A DNA stretch of 64,000 nt, from the NCBI RefSeq assembly GCF_013004105.1, contig NZ_CP053085.1:5115093-5179092 (forward strand), read 5' to 3'. This document shows positions 51,844 to 61,022 of the stretch, in pieces (position 1 is the first letter of the stretch; every line of letters begins with the position of its first letter). The notes beneath the pieces were generated by a model. It was not told the origin of the DNA and searched no databases. It worked only from the letters and a program-made list of their open reading frames with translations. The position numbers and the translations under genes were made by a program. The DNA is from Gemmatimonas groenlandica (GTDB lineage Bacteria > Gemmatimonadota > Gemmatimonadetes > Gemmatimonadales > Gemmatimonadaceae).

Positions 51844-54156
51844 TCAATTGCGCAGCGGCTTGCCGGTCTTGAGGGTGTACGCGATGCGCTCCTGCGTCTC
51901 CTTGGTGCCGAGGAGGCTGAGGAACTGTTCGCGCTCGAGGTCGAGCAGGTCCTGCTCGGTGACGTCGCGCGGCGTGCCGTCGCCGCCACACAGCACGTAG
52001 GCGATCGCGCGGCCCACGCGGACGTCGTGCGCCGACGCCTGACCGGCTTCCTTCGCCGCCCACAGGGCGTATTCGAGATTGCCGAGGCCTTCTCGGCCGA
52101 GTGCGCGAACGGTGCGCTCGATCGGAGGGAGATAGCCGCGCGCGAGGTCGAGCACGCGCGCTTTTGCATCGGCCAGCTGATGATCGCGATTCATGCTGAT
52201 GCGATCGCTGTCGCGCAGGAAGCCCAACGCTTTGGCTTCGTACGCCGACGTCGTGGTGGTGGCGAAGGCGATCAACTTGAACGCGCGCTTCACGGCGGCG
52301 AACAGATCGACCTCTTCGTAGTTCTGCAGTTCGGCGGTGAAGCGCATGAGCAGCTCCTTCGTACCGCCGCCGCCCGGCAGCAGGCCAACACCGGCCTCGA
52401 CGAGCCCCATGTAGGTCTCGGCGTGCGCCTGCACCGCATCGGCGTGCAGCGTGAACTCCGAGCCGCCGCCCAGCGTCATGCCGGCCGGTGCGACGACCAC
52501 CGGGAATGGCGCACGACGAATCGACATCACACTGTCCTGGAACGCCTTGCAGGAGAGGGCGATGTCATCCCACGCCCCGGCCGAGACGGCAAATGACACC
52601 AGCGACAGATCGGCGCCGACGCTGAACGCGCGGGCGTCTTCGTTGCCGATCACCATGCCGTTGAAGCCGAGCTTCTCGACTTTGCTGAGCGCACTCTCGA
52701 GTCCCTTGAGTACGCCTTCGCCGAGACTGTTCATCTTGGAGCGGAACTCGAAGCACGCCACCCCGTCGCCAAGGTCGATCAGACGCGAGAGACCATTGTC
52801 GTCGAGTACGCGACCACTCTTCGCGAGACTGGCGAGCGCGAGCCGTCCGGGGATGCCGGGAATGGGCTCGTAGGTACCGTCGAAGGTGAGAAACTCCCCG
52901 TCCTTGTAGAACGATCCTTTGGCCATCTCCAGTAGCGGCGGAATGCTCTTGCCTTGCGCGCGGAACTCGCCACGCAGCCAGTCGATGCCGAGGGCGTCCA
53001 TGATCTGGAAGGGGCCGGCCTCCCAGCCGTATCCCCACTCCATCGCACGATCGATCGCGACGATGTCGTACGCCAGTTCGGCGGCCAGCGTGAGCGTGTA
53101 GTGTGCGGCGTCGGCGAGATGGTCGCGCAGGAACGCACCCTGCGCGCCGCTCATCGCCACGGCGGCCGGCAATCGTTGTGCGATCGGCATGCGGATCGCC
53201 TGCCCGATCTCCCCGCCTTCGAGACGCTGTTGCGGCAGGTAGCTCTTGGACTTCCAGTCGAACGTCTGCGTGCCTTCCTTGGTTTTCGCGTAGAAGCCGC
53301 CTCCCGTCTTGTCGCCGAGTTTTCCTTTGGCCACGAGTTCGTCGAGCATCCACGAGGGGAGCGCGAAATCTTCGCCGGTGGCCCCGCCGATGCCCTTCGT
53401 GACGTGCGCAAGCACATCGAGGCCCGAGAGATCGCCGGTGCGGAACGTGGCGGTGCGAGCGCGTCCAATGAGCGACCCGGTCAGCCCGTCGACTTCGTCG
53501 ATGGTGAGCCCGTGCTGTTCCATGCGCCGCATGGTGCCGACCATGCCGTAGACGCCGAGTCGATTGGCGACAAAGCCGGGCACGTCCTTCGCGATCACGA
53601 TGCCCTTGCCCAGCGTGCGCTCGGCGAATTCGCGCGTGGCCCCGATCACCGCCGGATCCGTCTCCGGTGTCGGGATGATCTCGAGCAGGTGCATGTACCG
53701 CGGCGGATTGAAAAAGTGCGTGCCGAGGAAGCGACGCCTGAACTTCTCGCCGCGACCTTCGAGCAGCACCGACATCGGAATGCCGGAGGTGTTCGATGAG
53801 ATGATCGCGGTGGGCTTCATGAGCGCTTCGATGCGCGCGAACAACTGCTGCTTCGGCTCGGCGAGTTCGACGATCGCTTCACAGATCCAGTCGCACTCGG
53901 CGAGGAGCTGCAAGTGATCCTCTGTGTTCCCGGTGCGCACGCGGGCCGCGGCCGCCGCCTCCATGAACGACGCGGGCTTGGACTTGATCGCCTTCTGCAA
54001 CCCGTTCTTCGCGGGCGCACTGCGGTTCGGCGACTTGGGATCGCTATCGCCGGGGATATCGAGCAACACGACACGGCAGCCCGCCGAAGCCGCGAGGGCG
54101 GCAATGCCGCTCCCCATGGCCCCGGCGCCCACCACGCCGACAGTCGTCATGCGCAT
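51844..54156 (-). CDS. fadN: 3-hydroxyacyl-CoA dehydrogenase / enoyl-CoA hydratase (FadN type)
   Basis: A 770-residue bifunctional beta-oxidation enzyme with the dehydrogenase first: GAGAMG (10-15) NAD motif, ISSNTSGIPMS, FLGTHFFNPPRYMHLLEIIP and GKGIVIAKDVPGFVANR. The enoyl-CoA hydratase domain is C-terminal (GMTLGGGSEFTLHAD, EAGVGLLPGGGG with the catalytic Glu). The order is the reverse of E. coli FadB and matches B. subtilis FadN. It hydrates enoyl-CoA and oxidises 3-hydroxyacyl-CoA. ATG 54156 is chosen since GGAGAG lies 8 nt upstream; the next in-frame ATG (54150) is too far from it. The thiolase gene follows 22 nt downstream. Confidence 0.92.
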   Translation of the reverse strand: MRMTTVGVVGAGAMGSGIAALAASAGCRVVLLDIPGDSDPKSPNRSAPAKNGLQKAIKSKPASFMEAAAAARVRTGNTEDHLQLLAECDWICEAIVELAEPKQQLFARIEALMKPTAIISSNTSGIPMSVLLEGRGEKFRRRFLGTHFFNPPRYMHLLEIIPTPETDPAVIGATREFAERTLGKGIVIAKDVPGFVANRLGVYGMVGTMRRMEQHGLTIDEVDGLTGSLIGRARTATFRTGDLSGLDVLAHVTKGIGGATGEDFALPSWMLDELVAKGKLGDKTGGGFYAKTKEGTQTFDWKSKSYLPQQRLEGGEIGQAIRMPIAQRLPAAVAMSGAQGAFLRDHLADAAHYTLTLAAELAYDIVAIDRAMEWGYGWEAGPFQIMDALGIDWLRGEFRAQGKSIPPLLEMAKGSFYKDGEFLTFDGTYEPIPGIPGRLALASLAKSGRVLDDNGLSRLIDLGDGVACFEFRSKMNSLGEGVLKGLESALSKVEKLGFNGMVIGNEDARAFSVGADLSLVSFAVSAGAWDDIALSCKAFQDSVMSIRRAPFPVVVAPAGMTLGGGSEFTLHADAVQAHAETYMGLVEAGVGLLPGGGGTKELLMRFTAELQNYEEVDLFAAVKRAFKLIAFATTTTSAYEAKALGFLRDSDRISMNRDHQLADAKARVLDLARGYLPPIERTVRALGREGLGNLEYALWAAKEAGQASAHDVRVGRAIAYVLCGGDGTPRDVTEQDLLDLEREQFLSLLGTKETQERIAYTLKTGKPLRN

Positions 54157-54264
54157 TCGGAACTCTCTCCGTAAGGGACCTTCACAAATTCCGCCGTGGA
54201 TCGGTCGGGCGGAAGGGGCCGGGACGAAAAACACGACGCTGGCGTCATGTTCGACCCTGCAGGC

Positions 54265-56808
54265 CTACGGGTTGAACCAGTAGCTGACCTTGAGGAGCAG
54301 GGTGTTGAGCGGGCGGGCGCCGAAGAGATCGCGGACGTCGCGGCCCGGGACGAACACGCCGGGATTTCGAGCGTCCTGGGCGCGACCCTGCTGCCAGACC
54401 AGGAAAATGGCGCTGGCCGGCCGGTACTCCCACCGCAGCACGGCGTTCGAGTTGAACTGCTTGACGTTGAAGTTGGCCGGGGCCGAGGTGCGGAAGGTCG
54501 AAAACCGGTCGTCGTACTCGTCGGCGCGGGCGTCGCTCAATTCACGCCAGTTGCTGTACTGTCCGGTCGTCACGAACGGCTGCGCGTACAACTGGAAGGA
54601 GAGCGTCGGCGTCGCGGTCCAGTTGGCTCGCATGGTGATCCCGAGAATGTGCTGGTGCAGTCGCGCGAAGGTGAAGTGCGTGGTGTCGGAGAGAAAGGCG
54701 CCGTAGTTGCCGATCCACTGCTGGTCGTTGGTCACCTGATCGTAGTTGAGCGCGAGAGACGTCGAAAAGCGGCTGGCGAAGCGCCACTCCGCGCCGGCGT
54801 CGGCCCCACGGTACCACGAGCGTCCCTCATCACTGGTGCCGATACGATACGCGGCGCGCGGCACCACCACGGGTCGCGGATCGCCGACGAGATCGAAGCG
54901 CAGGTTGTTCTTCATCGACTGCCGCAGCGCGGGGCCGCCGCGGGCGCAGCTCACGCAATGCGTATTGCCCACATCGCTGAGCGACGCGGTGATCGCGCCA
55001 CCCCAGTTGTTCAGCAGCGAGCCGCTGGTGTGCACCGACACTGTTTGTGCGGCGAGCAGTCCGCCTGTAGTCCAGTGTGTCTCGGCACTCATCGTGGAGA
55101 ATGATGAGCGGAGCACCCGGTTCGGGCGCAGCTGGCGCAGGTCGAGCGATTGCCGGAACGACATGTCGTTCACGAGGTTCACGAAGCCGAGGTCGTTCAT
55201 CTCGACACCGGCTGAGGCGTAGCGCAACACATTCTCGTAGCGCACACGACCGCCGACCTGCTTGATGCCGGCGGAGACCACGACGCCGCCCATGGCCGTG
55301 CGGGTGGAGTCGTAGGTTTCCTCGTGATCCGGCCGCTGGTAGAAGTGCACGCTGTTGCGTTGCGTGAGGGCGATGGATTTGGCGGAGCCGCTGACTTCAT
55401 TCAGGCCCGTGTAGCCCATCACTTCCCACCGGTCGCGCGCAAACCGATGATAGCCTTGCAGCAGCAGCGTGGTGGCGGCGCGGCGCAAGAACGGATCGGT
55501 GGCGGCGTCGCTGCGGCGGCGCACATCGGTGAGCTCCATGCCTAGCTGCGAGCGTCCGCCGCGCATTTCACGCAGGCCACGCAGCACGAGGTAGTTCGTC
55601 TGCGGCTCGATGGTGGCGCCATCGGCCCCACGCACTTGCTCGGTGGACGCATTCACCAGACCGAACGCGAGGCCGTTGTCGAAGCGCCCGGTGATCTTGG
55701 CGGCGGCGGTGATGTTCGTGAAGAGCGCGTCGGCGTTGGATCGCCGCAGTTGCGGAGTCCGTCCGATGCGGCGCGTGTAGAAGATGCCTTCGCAGGATCC
55801 ACCGCAGCGATACAAACCGGCGCCTTCCTGGAAGAAGGGCCGCCGTTCGTCGAAGCGAATTTCGAAGGCGGAGAGATTGAGCACGGCGGGATCGGCTTCG
55901 ACCTGACCGAAGTCGGGATTCACCGTGGCGTCGATCGTAACGCGCGATCCGAGGCCCGCCTTGAGATCGAGCCCACCCGCCAGCGAACCGCGTACGCCCC
56001 CGCGAGGGACGGCAGGATTGGGTACGCTCTTGGTGACCGTATACGGCAGCAGTTCGAGGCGTCGCGGCGTGCCGATGCCCGTGATGCCCTCGAGCGTGCC
56101 AAGCTGCGAGATGAGCGTACGACGCGACGGCCGGTACAGCGGCCAGCCGGTACGTTCGTTCAGTCTCGTGATGTCGCGCCACACACCGAAGCCGAAGGTG
56201 TGCACGTCCCTCGCCGTGAAGCGCAACTGACTGAAGGGCACGCGATACTCGGCGATCCACCCCAGACTGTCGATGCTGGTGGCGACGTCCCAGACCCCAT
56301 CCCACGTCGCATCTTCGGTGATGTCGCCGTAGATGGAATAGTCGCGCTTCACCCCAGCCGGATTCACCGCGAGTTCGACACCGGTGCGTCCGTCGTGGTA
56401 GGCGTCGATGATGATCTTGAGTTGGTCACTGGCCGTCTTGACGTCACGGCGCGAGAGCAGCGCGGCGAGGCTGTCGGGATGTGGATCGAATGCCCGCACG
56501 ATCACGTACAGATAGCGGTCGTCGTATGCGGCGCGCGCTTCGGTGCGAAAGGTCGGCTCACCATTCTCGCCCGGCTCGAACTGCCGGAACGCGGTCATCG
56601 GCGTGGCGGCGCGCCAGACGGCGTCGTTCTCGCGGCCATCGATGTCGGGCGCACGCGTGGCGCGAATGGCCTGACCAACGGTCGCCCGAGTGCTGTCCGC
56701 TGTCTGCGCGCGCAGGCGGGACGACGATGTGGTGATCAGGGCGGCGAGCAGCGCGACTACGGATAGCGCGGCGGGAACTACGGTACGGCGTGAACGCGAT
56801 ACAAACAT
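54265..56808 (-). CDS. DUF5916 outer-membrane protein with carbohydrate-binding-like domain
   Basis: An 847-residue exported protein (signal peptide about 1-35). Residues ~45-210 match a CBM9-like carbohydrate-binding domain (RAPDIDGRENDAVWRAATPMTAFRQFEP, YDDRYLYVIVRAFDPHP), followed by the DUF5916 region that forms a beta-barrel-like C-terminal half with alternating aromatic strands ending in LLKVSYWFNP, typical of outer-membrane proteins. A role in sensing or transporting glycans or peptides is possible but unproven. The stop of the acyltransferase gene overlaps its ATG (TGATG), so it is translated with that gene. It is about 100 nt upstream of fadN on the same strand. Confidence 0.82.
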   Translation of the reverse strand: MFVSRSRRTVVPAALSVVALLAALITTSSSRLRAQTADSTRATVGQAIRATRAPDIDGRENDAVWRAATPMTAFRQFEPGENGEPTFRTEARAAYDDRYLYVIVRAFDPHPDSLAALLSRRDVKTASDQLKIIIDAYHDGRTGVELAVNPAGVKRDYSIYGDITEDATWDGVWDVATSIDSLGWIAEYRVPFSQLRFTARDVHTFGFGVWRDITRLNERTGWPLYRPSRRTLISQLGTLEGITGIGTPRRLELLPYTVTKSVPNPAVPRGGVRGSLAGGLDLKAGLGSRVTIDATVNPDFGQVEADPAVLNLSAFEIRFDERRPFFQEGAGLYRCGGSCEGIFYTRRIGRTPQLRRSNADALFTNITAAAKITGRFDNGLAFGLVNASTEQVRGADGATIEPQTNYLVLRGLREMRGGRSQLGMELTDVRRRSDAATDPFLRRAATTLLLQGYHRFARDRWEVMGYTGLNEVSGSAKSIALTQRNSVHFYQRPDHEETYDSTRTAMGGVVVSAGIKQVGGRVRYENVLRYASAGVEMNDLGFVNLVNDMSFRQSLDLRQLRPNRVLRSSFSTMSAETHWTTGGLLAAQTVSVHTSGSLLNNWGGAITASLSDVGNTHCVSCARGGPALRQSMKNNLRFDLVGDPRPVVVPRAAYRIGTSDEGRSWYRGADAGAEWRFASRFSTSLALNYDQVTNDQQWIGNYGAFLSDTTHFTFARLHQHILGITMRANWTATPTLSFQLYAQPFVTTGQYSNWRELSDARADEYDDRFSTFRTSAPANFNVKQFNSNAVLRWEYRPASAIFLVWQQGRAQDARNPGVFVPGRDVRDLFGARPLNTLLLKVSYWFNP

Positions 56809-57428
56809 CAGGTCTGTTGCGAGGGGTCGTATCCGGCCACGTCAGCGTAGTACGTCCGGATGCGGGCGATCCCCGCGGCGGGATCATCTTCAACGGGCAT
56901 CGTGGTCGGCCCGAGTCGTACGACTTTGCGTCGGAAATCCAGGGCGACGCAGCAGATAGGGACATTAGCGCCTTTCGCGACGTGCCAGAAGCCGCTTCGC
57001 CACGCCGTCACCTTTTTGCGCGTCCCTTCCGGCGCGAGGGCCAGCGCGAACCGTTCGTTCGACCGGAACGCCTCGATGGTGCGTTCGACGGCATTCTGCG
57101 AGTTCTTGCGATCTACCGGAATTCCGCCGTTGGCGCGCATGAACCACCCCACCGGCGGCACAAAGAGCGTGTGCTTGCCCCACCAGTGCGCGTCGAAGCC
57201 AAGGGCCCACTTGGCCGCCAGTCCGATCGGGAAATCCCAGTTCGACGTGTGGGGGGCGACGATCACCACGAAGCGCGGCACGTTCGGCATCTGTCCTTCG
57301 AAGCGCCAGCCTGCCCGGAAGAGAAGCGTACGACCGAGGGCGCGCAGCCAGAAGCGGTGCGATTGCGGCACGTGGGGGCCGAGGTGCCAGTCTTCGAGCG
57401 CCAGTGCGCTGGCGGGGGTGGGCGTCAT
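56808..57428 (-). CDS. Lysophospholipid acyltransferase family protein (PlsC-like)
   Basis: A 206-residue acyltransferase with the HX4D motif in VIVAPHTSNWDFPIG and the PEGTR motif in LALAPEGTRKKV, the acyl-acceptor and phosphate-binding sites of 1-acylglycerol-3-phosphate acyltransferases. WWGKHTLFVPPVGWFMRANGGIPVDR is the third conserved block. It would acylate a lysophospholipid or similar acceptor at the inner membrane. ATG 57428 is preferred, with ATG 57437 as alternative; the stop overlaps the DUF5916 ATG (TGATG). It is divergent from msrB, with the starts only about 16 nt apart, so their promoters must overlap the coding regions. Confidence 0.82.
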   Translation of the reverse strand: MTPTPASALALEDWHLGPHVPQSHRFWLRALGRTLLFRAGWRFEGQMPNVPRFVVIVAPHTSNWDFPIGLAAKWALGFDAHWWGKHTLFVPPVGWFMRANGGIPVDRKNSQNAVERTIEAFRSNERFALALAPEGTRKKVTAWRSGFWHVAKGANVPICCVALDFRRKVVRLGPTTMPVEDDPAAGIARIRTYYADVAGYDPSQQT

Positions 57429-57444
57429 GCCGTTCATTTGACAG

Positions 57445-57846
57445 ATGGCAGACAAGATCCGCAAGAGCGAGCTGGAGTGGCGGATGATTCTCTCGGCCGA
57501 ACAGTTCCGCGTCATGCGATCCCATGGCACCGAGCGGGCCTTCGGCGGCCGCTATTGGGATCACCATGCCGACGGGCTGTATCTCTGCGCCGGCTGCGGG
57601 CAGCCGTTGTTTTCGTCGCAGGCGAAATTCGACTCCGGCACGGGGTGGCCCAGTTTTACGGAGCCGCTCACCGATGTCGCCGTCGAGACGAGCACGGATC
57701 GCAAGTGGTTCATCGTGCGCGTCGAAGTGCACTGCGCCACCTGCGAGGCGCATCTCGGACACCTGTTCGACGACGGCCCGACCCCGGGTGGCATGCGCTA
57801 CTGCATCAACTCCGCGTCGCTCGACTTCAGCGCGACCGAGGAGTAG
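57445..57846 (+). CDS. msrB: Peptide-methionine (R)-S-oxide reductase
   Basis: A 133-residue MsrB that repairs methionine-R-sulfoxide in proteins. Zinc ligands are Cys48, Cys51 (LCAGCG) and Cys97, Cys100 (HCATCEAHLGH). The catalytic Cys120 is in RYCINSASLDF. The usual resolving Cys in SGCGWPSF is Thr here (SGTGWPSF), so this is a one-Cys type that needs thioredoxin or another reductant directly. The length is that of a stand-alone MsrB. No msrA is adjacent. It is divergent from the acyltransferase gene and is followed by a palindromic repeat. Confidence 0.93.
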   Translation: MADKIRKSELEWRMILSAEQFRVMRSHGTERAFGGRYWDHHADGLYLCAGCGQPLFSSQAKFDSGTGWPSFTEPLTDVAVETSTDRKWFIVRVEVHCATCEAHLGHLFDDGPTPGGMRYCINSASLDFSATEE

Positions 57847-57896
57847 GTCGTCGTTGTCTGCGATCGGCATGGCTGTCTGCTGTCGCTACATCAACC

Positions 57897-58034
57897 GCAA
57901 CCGCAACAGCGAAAAGCAACTGCCTGAACACGGAGATCACCGATTGCGCTGAACAAACACAGATAAGCAAAAAGCGCTGTTGGCTTATCTGTGTCGTTGT
58001 CCGAACAATCAGTGGTCTCCGTGTTCAGGCGGTT
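57897..58034. repeat. Intergenic palindromic repeat, family A, second copy
   Basis: CCTGAACACGGAGA (57923-57936) pairs with TCTCCGTGTTCAGG (58016-58029), and ACACAGATAAGC (57957-57968) with GCTTATCTGTGT (57983-57994). The conserved core (AACACGGAG, a 5-nt gap, then GATTGCGC and ACAGATAAGC) matches the copy at 15199. CGCAACAGCGAAAAGCAAC at the left resembles the 13-mer flank of that copy. Confidence 0.85.
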
Positions 58035-58052
58035 CGCGGTTCCTGAATACGA

Positions 58053-58094
58053 AGAGCCCCGACACCGGATCAGCAGATCCAGTCTCGGGGCTCT
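58053..58094 (-). terminator. Hairpin terminator of the lipoprotein gene
   Basis: AGAGCCCCGA (58053-58062) pairs perfectly with TCGGGGCTCT (58085-58094), with an inner GGATC/GATCC stem. It lies about 80 nt beyond the stop at 58177 and has only a weak T-run, so it may serve both strands. Confidence 0.55.
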
Positions 58095-58176
58095 CTCCCA
58101 CCACCGCCTTCCCGCGGTGGACACTCCAGAGCTTCAGTCGCGGATGATCGCGCCATTCACTCCGTACATCGATTGC

Positions 58177-59091
58177 TTACGAACAGCTGGGGCGACCGCG
58201 CGGCAGCGCCACCGTGCAATTCTTCGTGGCACCGTTTTCGGTGATCTGCAGCTTGGCCGTGGCCGTGCCGTCGTACGTGATCACTTCGCGGCGTTCCCTG
58301 GTGGAGCTCGTGCCGTCGATCGTCATGATCACTTTCATGCGGCGAGTCACAGTGCCGGCGGTCGGATAGGTCTGGGTCGTAGCCGATACCGGAATCACGA
58401 GACCCGTCGTGGTGTCGGCGGCCGTGCGCACCGATGAGAAGGTCTTCCCGTCACGGTTGGTGCCGTTGGCCGTCTCGTTGCCCTGCGACGTGCCGTTCAC
58501 CGTGCGCTGCGTACTGCCGGCAGCGAGTCCCGTCACCGTGCGATCACCGCTGTTGTTCACCGTGGCCGTGACGCTGCCCTCGCGGCTGCGGGTGGCCGTA
58601 CCGGTCACCGCCGTGCGGACACGGACTGAATTCGTGGTGAGACTGTCAATCGCCGACTGGGCAGCTCCGGCCGCATTCTTGATCGTGTAGATCGACGTCA
58701 CGGTGAGACCGTTCTTCACCGTCGGTCCGCAGGTCAAGTCGCCGGTGCCGGCCGAGTACACGCAGCTGTCGTCGATGCGGATGCCGAATGGTCCGCCGTG
58801 CGGTCCGCGTCCCGGGGCCGCGCCGCCGATGAAGGCATCGCCAAGGCCGCCGCCCATGAAACCGCCCATGCCAGGTCCACCGCCACGTCCACGACCGGGG
58901 CCTCCCCACGGCATCCCGCTGCTGTCGGACGGCGCATAGCTGCTCGACACGAGGTCGAGGCCGGCCGGCGCCGTGCTGAACGCCAGGTCGGACAGGAAGG
59001 CGTTCGGGCCGTTGCTGTTATCGAGGCTGCACGCCGCGGCGCCCAACAACGTCGTGGTCGCGGCCAGCGTCAGAAAACGGGATCGTGCCAT
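58177..59091 (-). CDS. Lipoprotein with Gly-rich region, unknown function
   Basis: A 304-residue protein with a lipoprotein signal sequence (MARSRFLTLAATTTLLGAAAC; Cys at about 21). A Gly/Pro/Met-rich segment (about residues 70-105, GRGRGGGPGMGGFMGGGLGD) is followed by a Thr/Ser-rich, beta-like domain (TGTATRSREGSVTATVNNSG, TTTGLVIPVSATTQTYPTAG) that looks like an adhesin or surface-exposed repeat domain. Two Cys pairs (CVYSAGTGDLTC) occur early in that domain. I do not recognise the family. ATG 59091 is chosen from the lipobox and a GAGAGG ribosome-binding site 6 nt upstream. It lies next to the ECF sigma factor on the same strand. Confidence 0.6.
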   Translation of the reverse strand: MARSRFLTLAATTTLLGAAACSLDNSNGPNAFLSDLAFSTAPAGLDLVSSSYAPSDSSGMPWGGPGRGRGGGPGMGGFMGGGLGDAFIGGAAPGRGPHGGPFGIRIDDSCVYSAGTGDLTCGPTVKNGLTVTSIYTIKNAAGAAQSAIDSLTTNSVRVRTAVTGTATRSREGSVTATVNNSGDRTVTGLAAGSTQRTVNGTSQGNETANGTNRDGKTFSSVRTAADTTTGLVIPVSATTQTYPTAGTVTRRMKVIMTIDGTSSTRERREVITYDGTATAKLQITENGATKNCTVALPRGRPSCS

Positions 59092-59207
59092 GAGTGACCT
59101 CTCAAAGGGGCGGCCTGCCGATCCTCGCGACCGTCGCAAGTGGATCATTGAGGCCTTCGTAACAGGAGACACGCGATCGCGGCGGGACCCTATGCGCAAC
59201 GCACGTG

Positions 59208-59909
59208 CTATTCGCCGGCGCTCGGCAAGAATGGCGACAGTTTCTCTCGCAACTGTCGCAGCGCCCGACTCATGTTCGCTTCGACCGCCTTCACCGTGAC
59301 ACCCAACTGCTCGGCGATCTCGCTGTAGCGCAGGTTGCGTTCGCGGCTCATGAGGAACACCTCGCGGGTACGCGGCGGCAACGCATCGATCGCCTCACGA
59401 ATCGCGTCCTGCAGCTCACCGGCCTGGGTGTCAGCGTCGGCGTGTTCGGCCGGTTCGCTGAGTGCCTCGACATAGACGGCCGACTTCTTCTGCACCTGCA
59501 GATGTCGTAGATGATTGAGCGAGCGGTTTCGCACCGCCTGCATGAGGTAGCCGGCCACACTGCTGTCGGGGGCGAGCGTTTCGCGACGACGCCAGAGCTC
59601 GAGGAACACGTCCTGCGAAAGCTCTTCGGCCACGCCCGGATCGTGCAGCACCCGATTCGCGGAACGCACCACGGGCTCATACCACTGCCGGAAGATCGCA
59701 TCGAACGCTGCGTGATCGCCGCCTCGGAGGCGGGCCAGCAAGTCAGCGTCGGACACGAGGGGTGTGGGGTCGGGAAATGACTGGGACAGGATACGGTCGA
59801 CGCGACTCCTCGGAGTCCTGTCGGCCGCAGTTGCAGCGTATACTACATCGGACCGCAGCGCTTGTGCGCGGGGGCCCGCCGGAAAGGGGGGGACGTAGGG
59901 TATCGCCAT
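59208..59909 (-). CDS. ECF-type RNA polymerase sigma factor (FecI-like)
   Basis: A sigma-70 family factor of about 233 residues. Region 2 (LRGGDHAAFDAIFRQWYEPVVRSANRVLHDPGVAEELSQDVFLELWRRRE) and region 4 (IDALPPRTREVFLMSRERNLRYSEIAEQLGVTVKAVEANMSRALRQLREKL) are clear. The combination with the divergent FecR gene and TonB receptor marks it as an iron- or substrate-starvation-type ECF factor. The start is uncertain: ATG 59909 gives a ~45-residue unstructured leader and leaves only 19 nt to the fecR start; a GTG at 59756 would start just before region 2. An additional GTATAC element lies near 59838. Confidence 0.88.
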   Translation of the reverse strand: MAIPYVPPFPAGPRAQALRSDVVYAATAADRTPRSRVDRILSQSFPDPTPLVSDADLLARLRGGDHAAFDAIFRQWYEPVVRSANRVLHDPGVAEELSQDVFLELWRRRETLAPDSSVAGYLMQAVRNRSLNHLRHLQVQKKSAVYVEALSEPAEHADADTQAGELQDAIREAIDALPPRTREVFLMSRERNLRYSEIAEQLGVTVKAVEANMSRALRQLREKLSPFLPSAGE

Positions 59910-59928
59910 CCACTCGTGTCTTTTGGGC

Positions 59929-61002
59929 ATGTCCGACGAAATCCGTCTTTCCGCTGCATCCGCTCCCGAGGCCGACTGGGACGCGATCTCCCGCTATGTG
60001 GCGGGGGAGAGCGATGCCGTCGAGTCGGCAGCCGTCAGTGAGTGGCTGACGGCGCATCCGGAAGACGCGGCGTTGGCGGCGATTGTTAAGGCGCGGGCCG
60101 ATCGGGTGGCGACGCGATCAGCTGTCTCCGTCGATACCGAGCGGGCGTTGGCCGCCGTACGGAGGCGGATCGCGGACTCCCCGACGTTGACGGTCGCACG
60201 TGGCGGCGCGGCTCAGCCCGCAGTCGCGAAGTCGGCAGCCGCCACGCGCCGTTGGCGCGGGCCGATGTTTGCGGCCGCGGCCGCAGTGACGGCCATGGTC
60301 GGTATCGCGCAGTGGCGCGGCGGCAACACGGCTTCGGAGCAGGTGTACGCCACGCAGGTGGGGCAGCGTGACTCGGTGAAGCTGCCCGACGGCAGTACGG
60401 TCGTGCTGGCACCCGGCAGTCGGCTCACGGTGTCGTCCGGATACAACGACGGCAATCGTGATGTCACGCTGGAAGGCGCGGCGTTCTTCGAGGTGAAGCA
60501 CGACGGGGCGCATCCCTTCGTGGTGCATTCACGCGGCGCGGAAATTCGCGACATCGGCACGGCCTTCTCAGTGAAGACCGATGTGAACGGTCGCGTGGCG
60601 GTGGCGGTCACGCACGGCATCGTCGCCGTGCGCGATACGACGGCTGGCAGTGCGGCGCCAGTAGAGCTGCGCGCGGGTGACCGTGGTGTGCTGCAGTCCG
60701 GCACGGTAGCGGTGGCACGCGGGACGGTCACGGATGAGGACATGGCGTGGACGCGCGGGCAGCTGGCGTATCGGGATGCGCCGCTGGCCGAAGTGCAGGC
60801 CGATTTGCGACGGTGGTACGGGATCGAACTGCAGGTGGTCGATGCCGCGCTGGCACAGCGCACGCTGACGGCGTCGTTCCGCGGCGATTCGGCGGCGCAG
60901 GTGGTGCAGGTAATTGCGCTGGCCCTGGGAGCCGACGTGGTGCAGCGTGGCGATACGATACTTCTTCAGCCGCAGGGACCGGGTTCAACGCCGAATCCCT
61001 GA
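59929..61002 (+). CDS. FecR-family anti-sigma/transmembrane regulator
   Basis: A 357-residue protein. The cytoplasmic N-terminus (DWDAISRYVAGESDAVESAAVSEWLTAHPEDAALAAIVK) is the FecR anti-sigma domain. A single membrane helix follows (about 104-120, MFAAAAAVTAMVGIAQW), then the periplasmic FecR domain with the signature VKLPDGSTVVLAPGSRLTV and DVTLEGAAFFEVKHDGAHPFVVHS. A DUF4974-like domain ends the protein (APLAEVQADLRRWYGIELQV). It relays the receptor's state to the divergent sigma factor. ATG 59929 is preferred to the upstream TTG. The TonB receptor gene follows 20 nt downstream. Confidence 0.92.
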   Translation: MSDEIRLSAASAPEADWDAISRYVAGESDAVESAAVSEWLTAHPEDAALAAIVKARADRVATRSAVSVDTERALAAVRRRIADSPTLTVARGGAAQPAVAKSAAATRRWRGPMFAAAAAVTAMVGIAQWRGGNTASEQVYATQVGQRDSVKLPDGSTVVLAPGSRLTVSSGYNDGNRDVTLEGAAFFEVKHDGAHPFVVHSRGAEIRDIGTAFSVKTDVNGRVAVAVTHGIVAVRDTTAGSAAPVELRAGDRGVLQSGTVAVARGTVTDEDMAWTRGQLAYRDAPLAEVQADLRRWYGIELQVVDAALAQRTLTASFRGDSAAQVVQVIALALGADVVQRGDTILLQPQGPGSTPNP

Positions 61003-61022
61003 ACGGAGCGATCGACGCGCAT

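Noticed and set aside
51822..52169. Extension of the thiolase frame upstream of ATG 51821
   Set aside because: It overlaps the C-terminal coding part of the FadN-type gene and is Ser/Arg-rich; the thiolase starts at MTEVVIVSAAR with a good ribosome-binding site.
60747..61022. Extension of the TonB receptor frame upstream of ATG 61023
   Set aside because: It overlaps the fecR coding region in another frame and is Gly/Ala/Arg-rich without homology; the signal segment begins at 61023.
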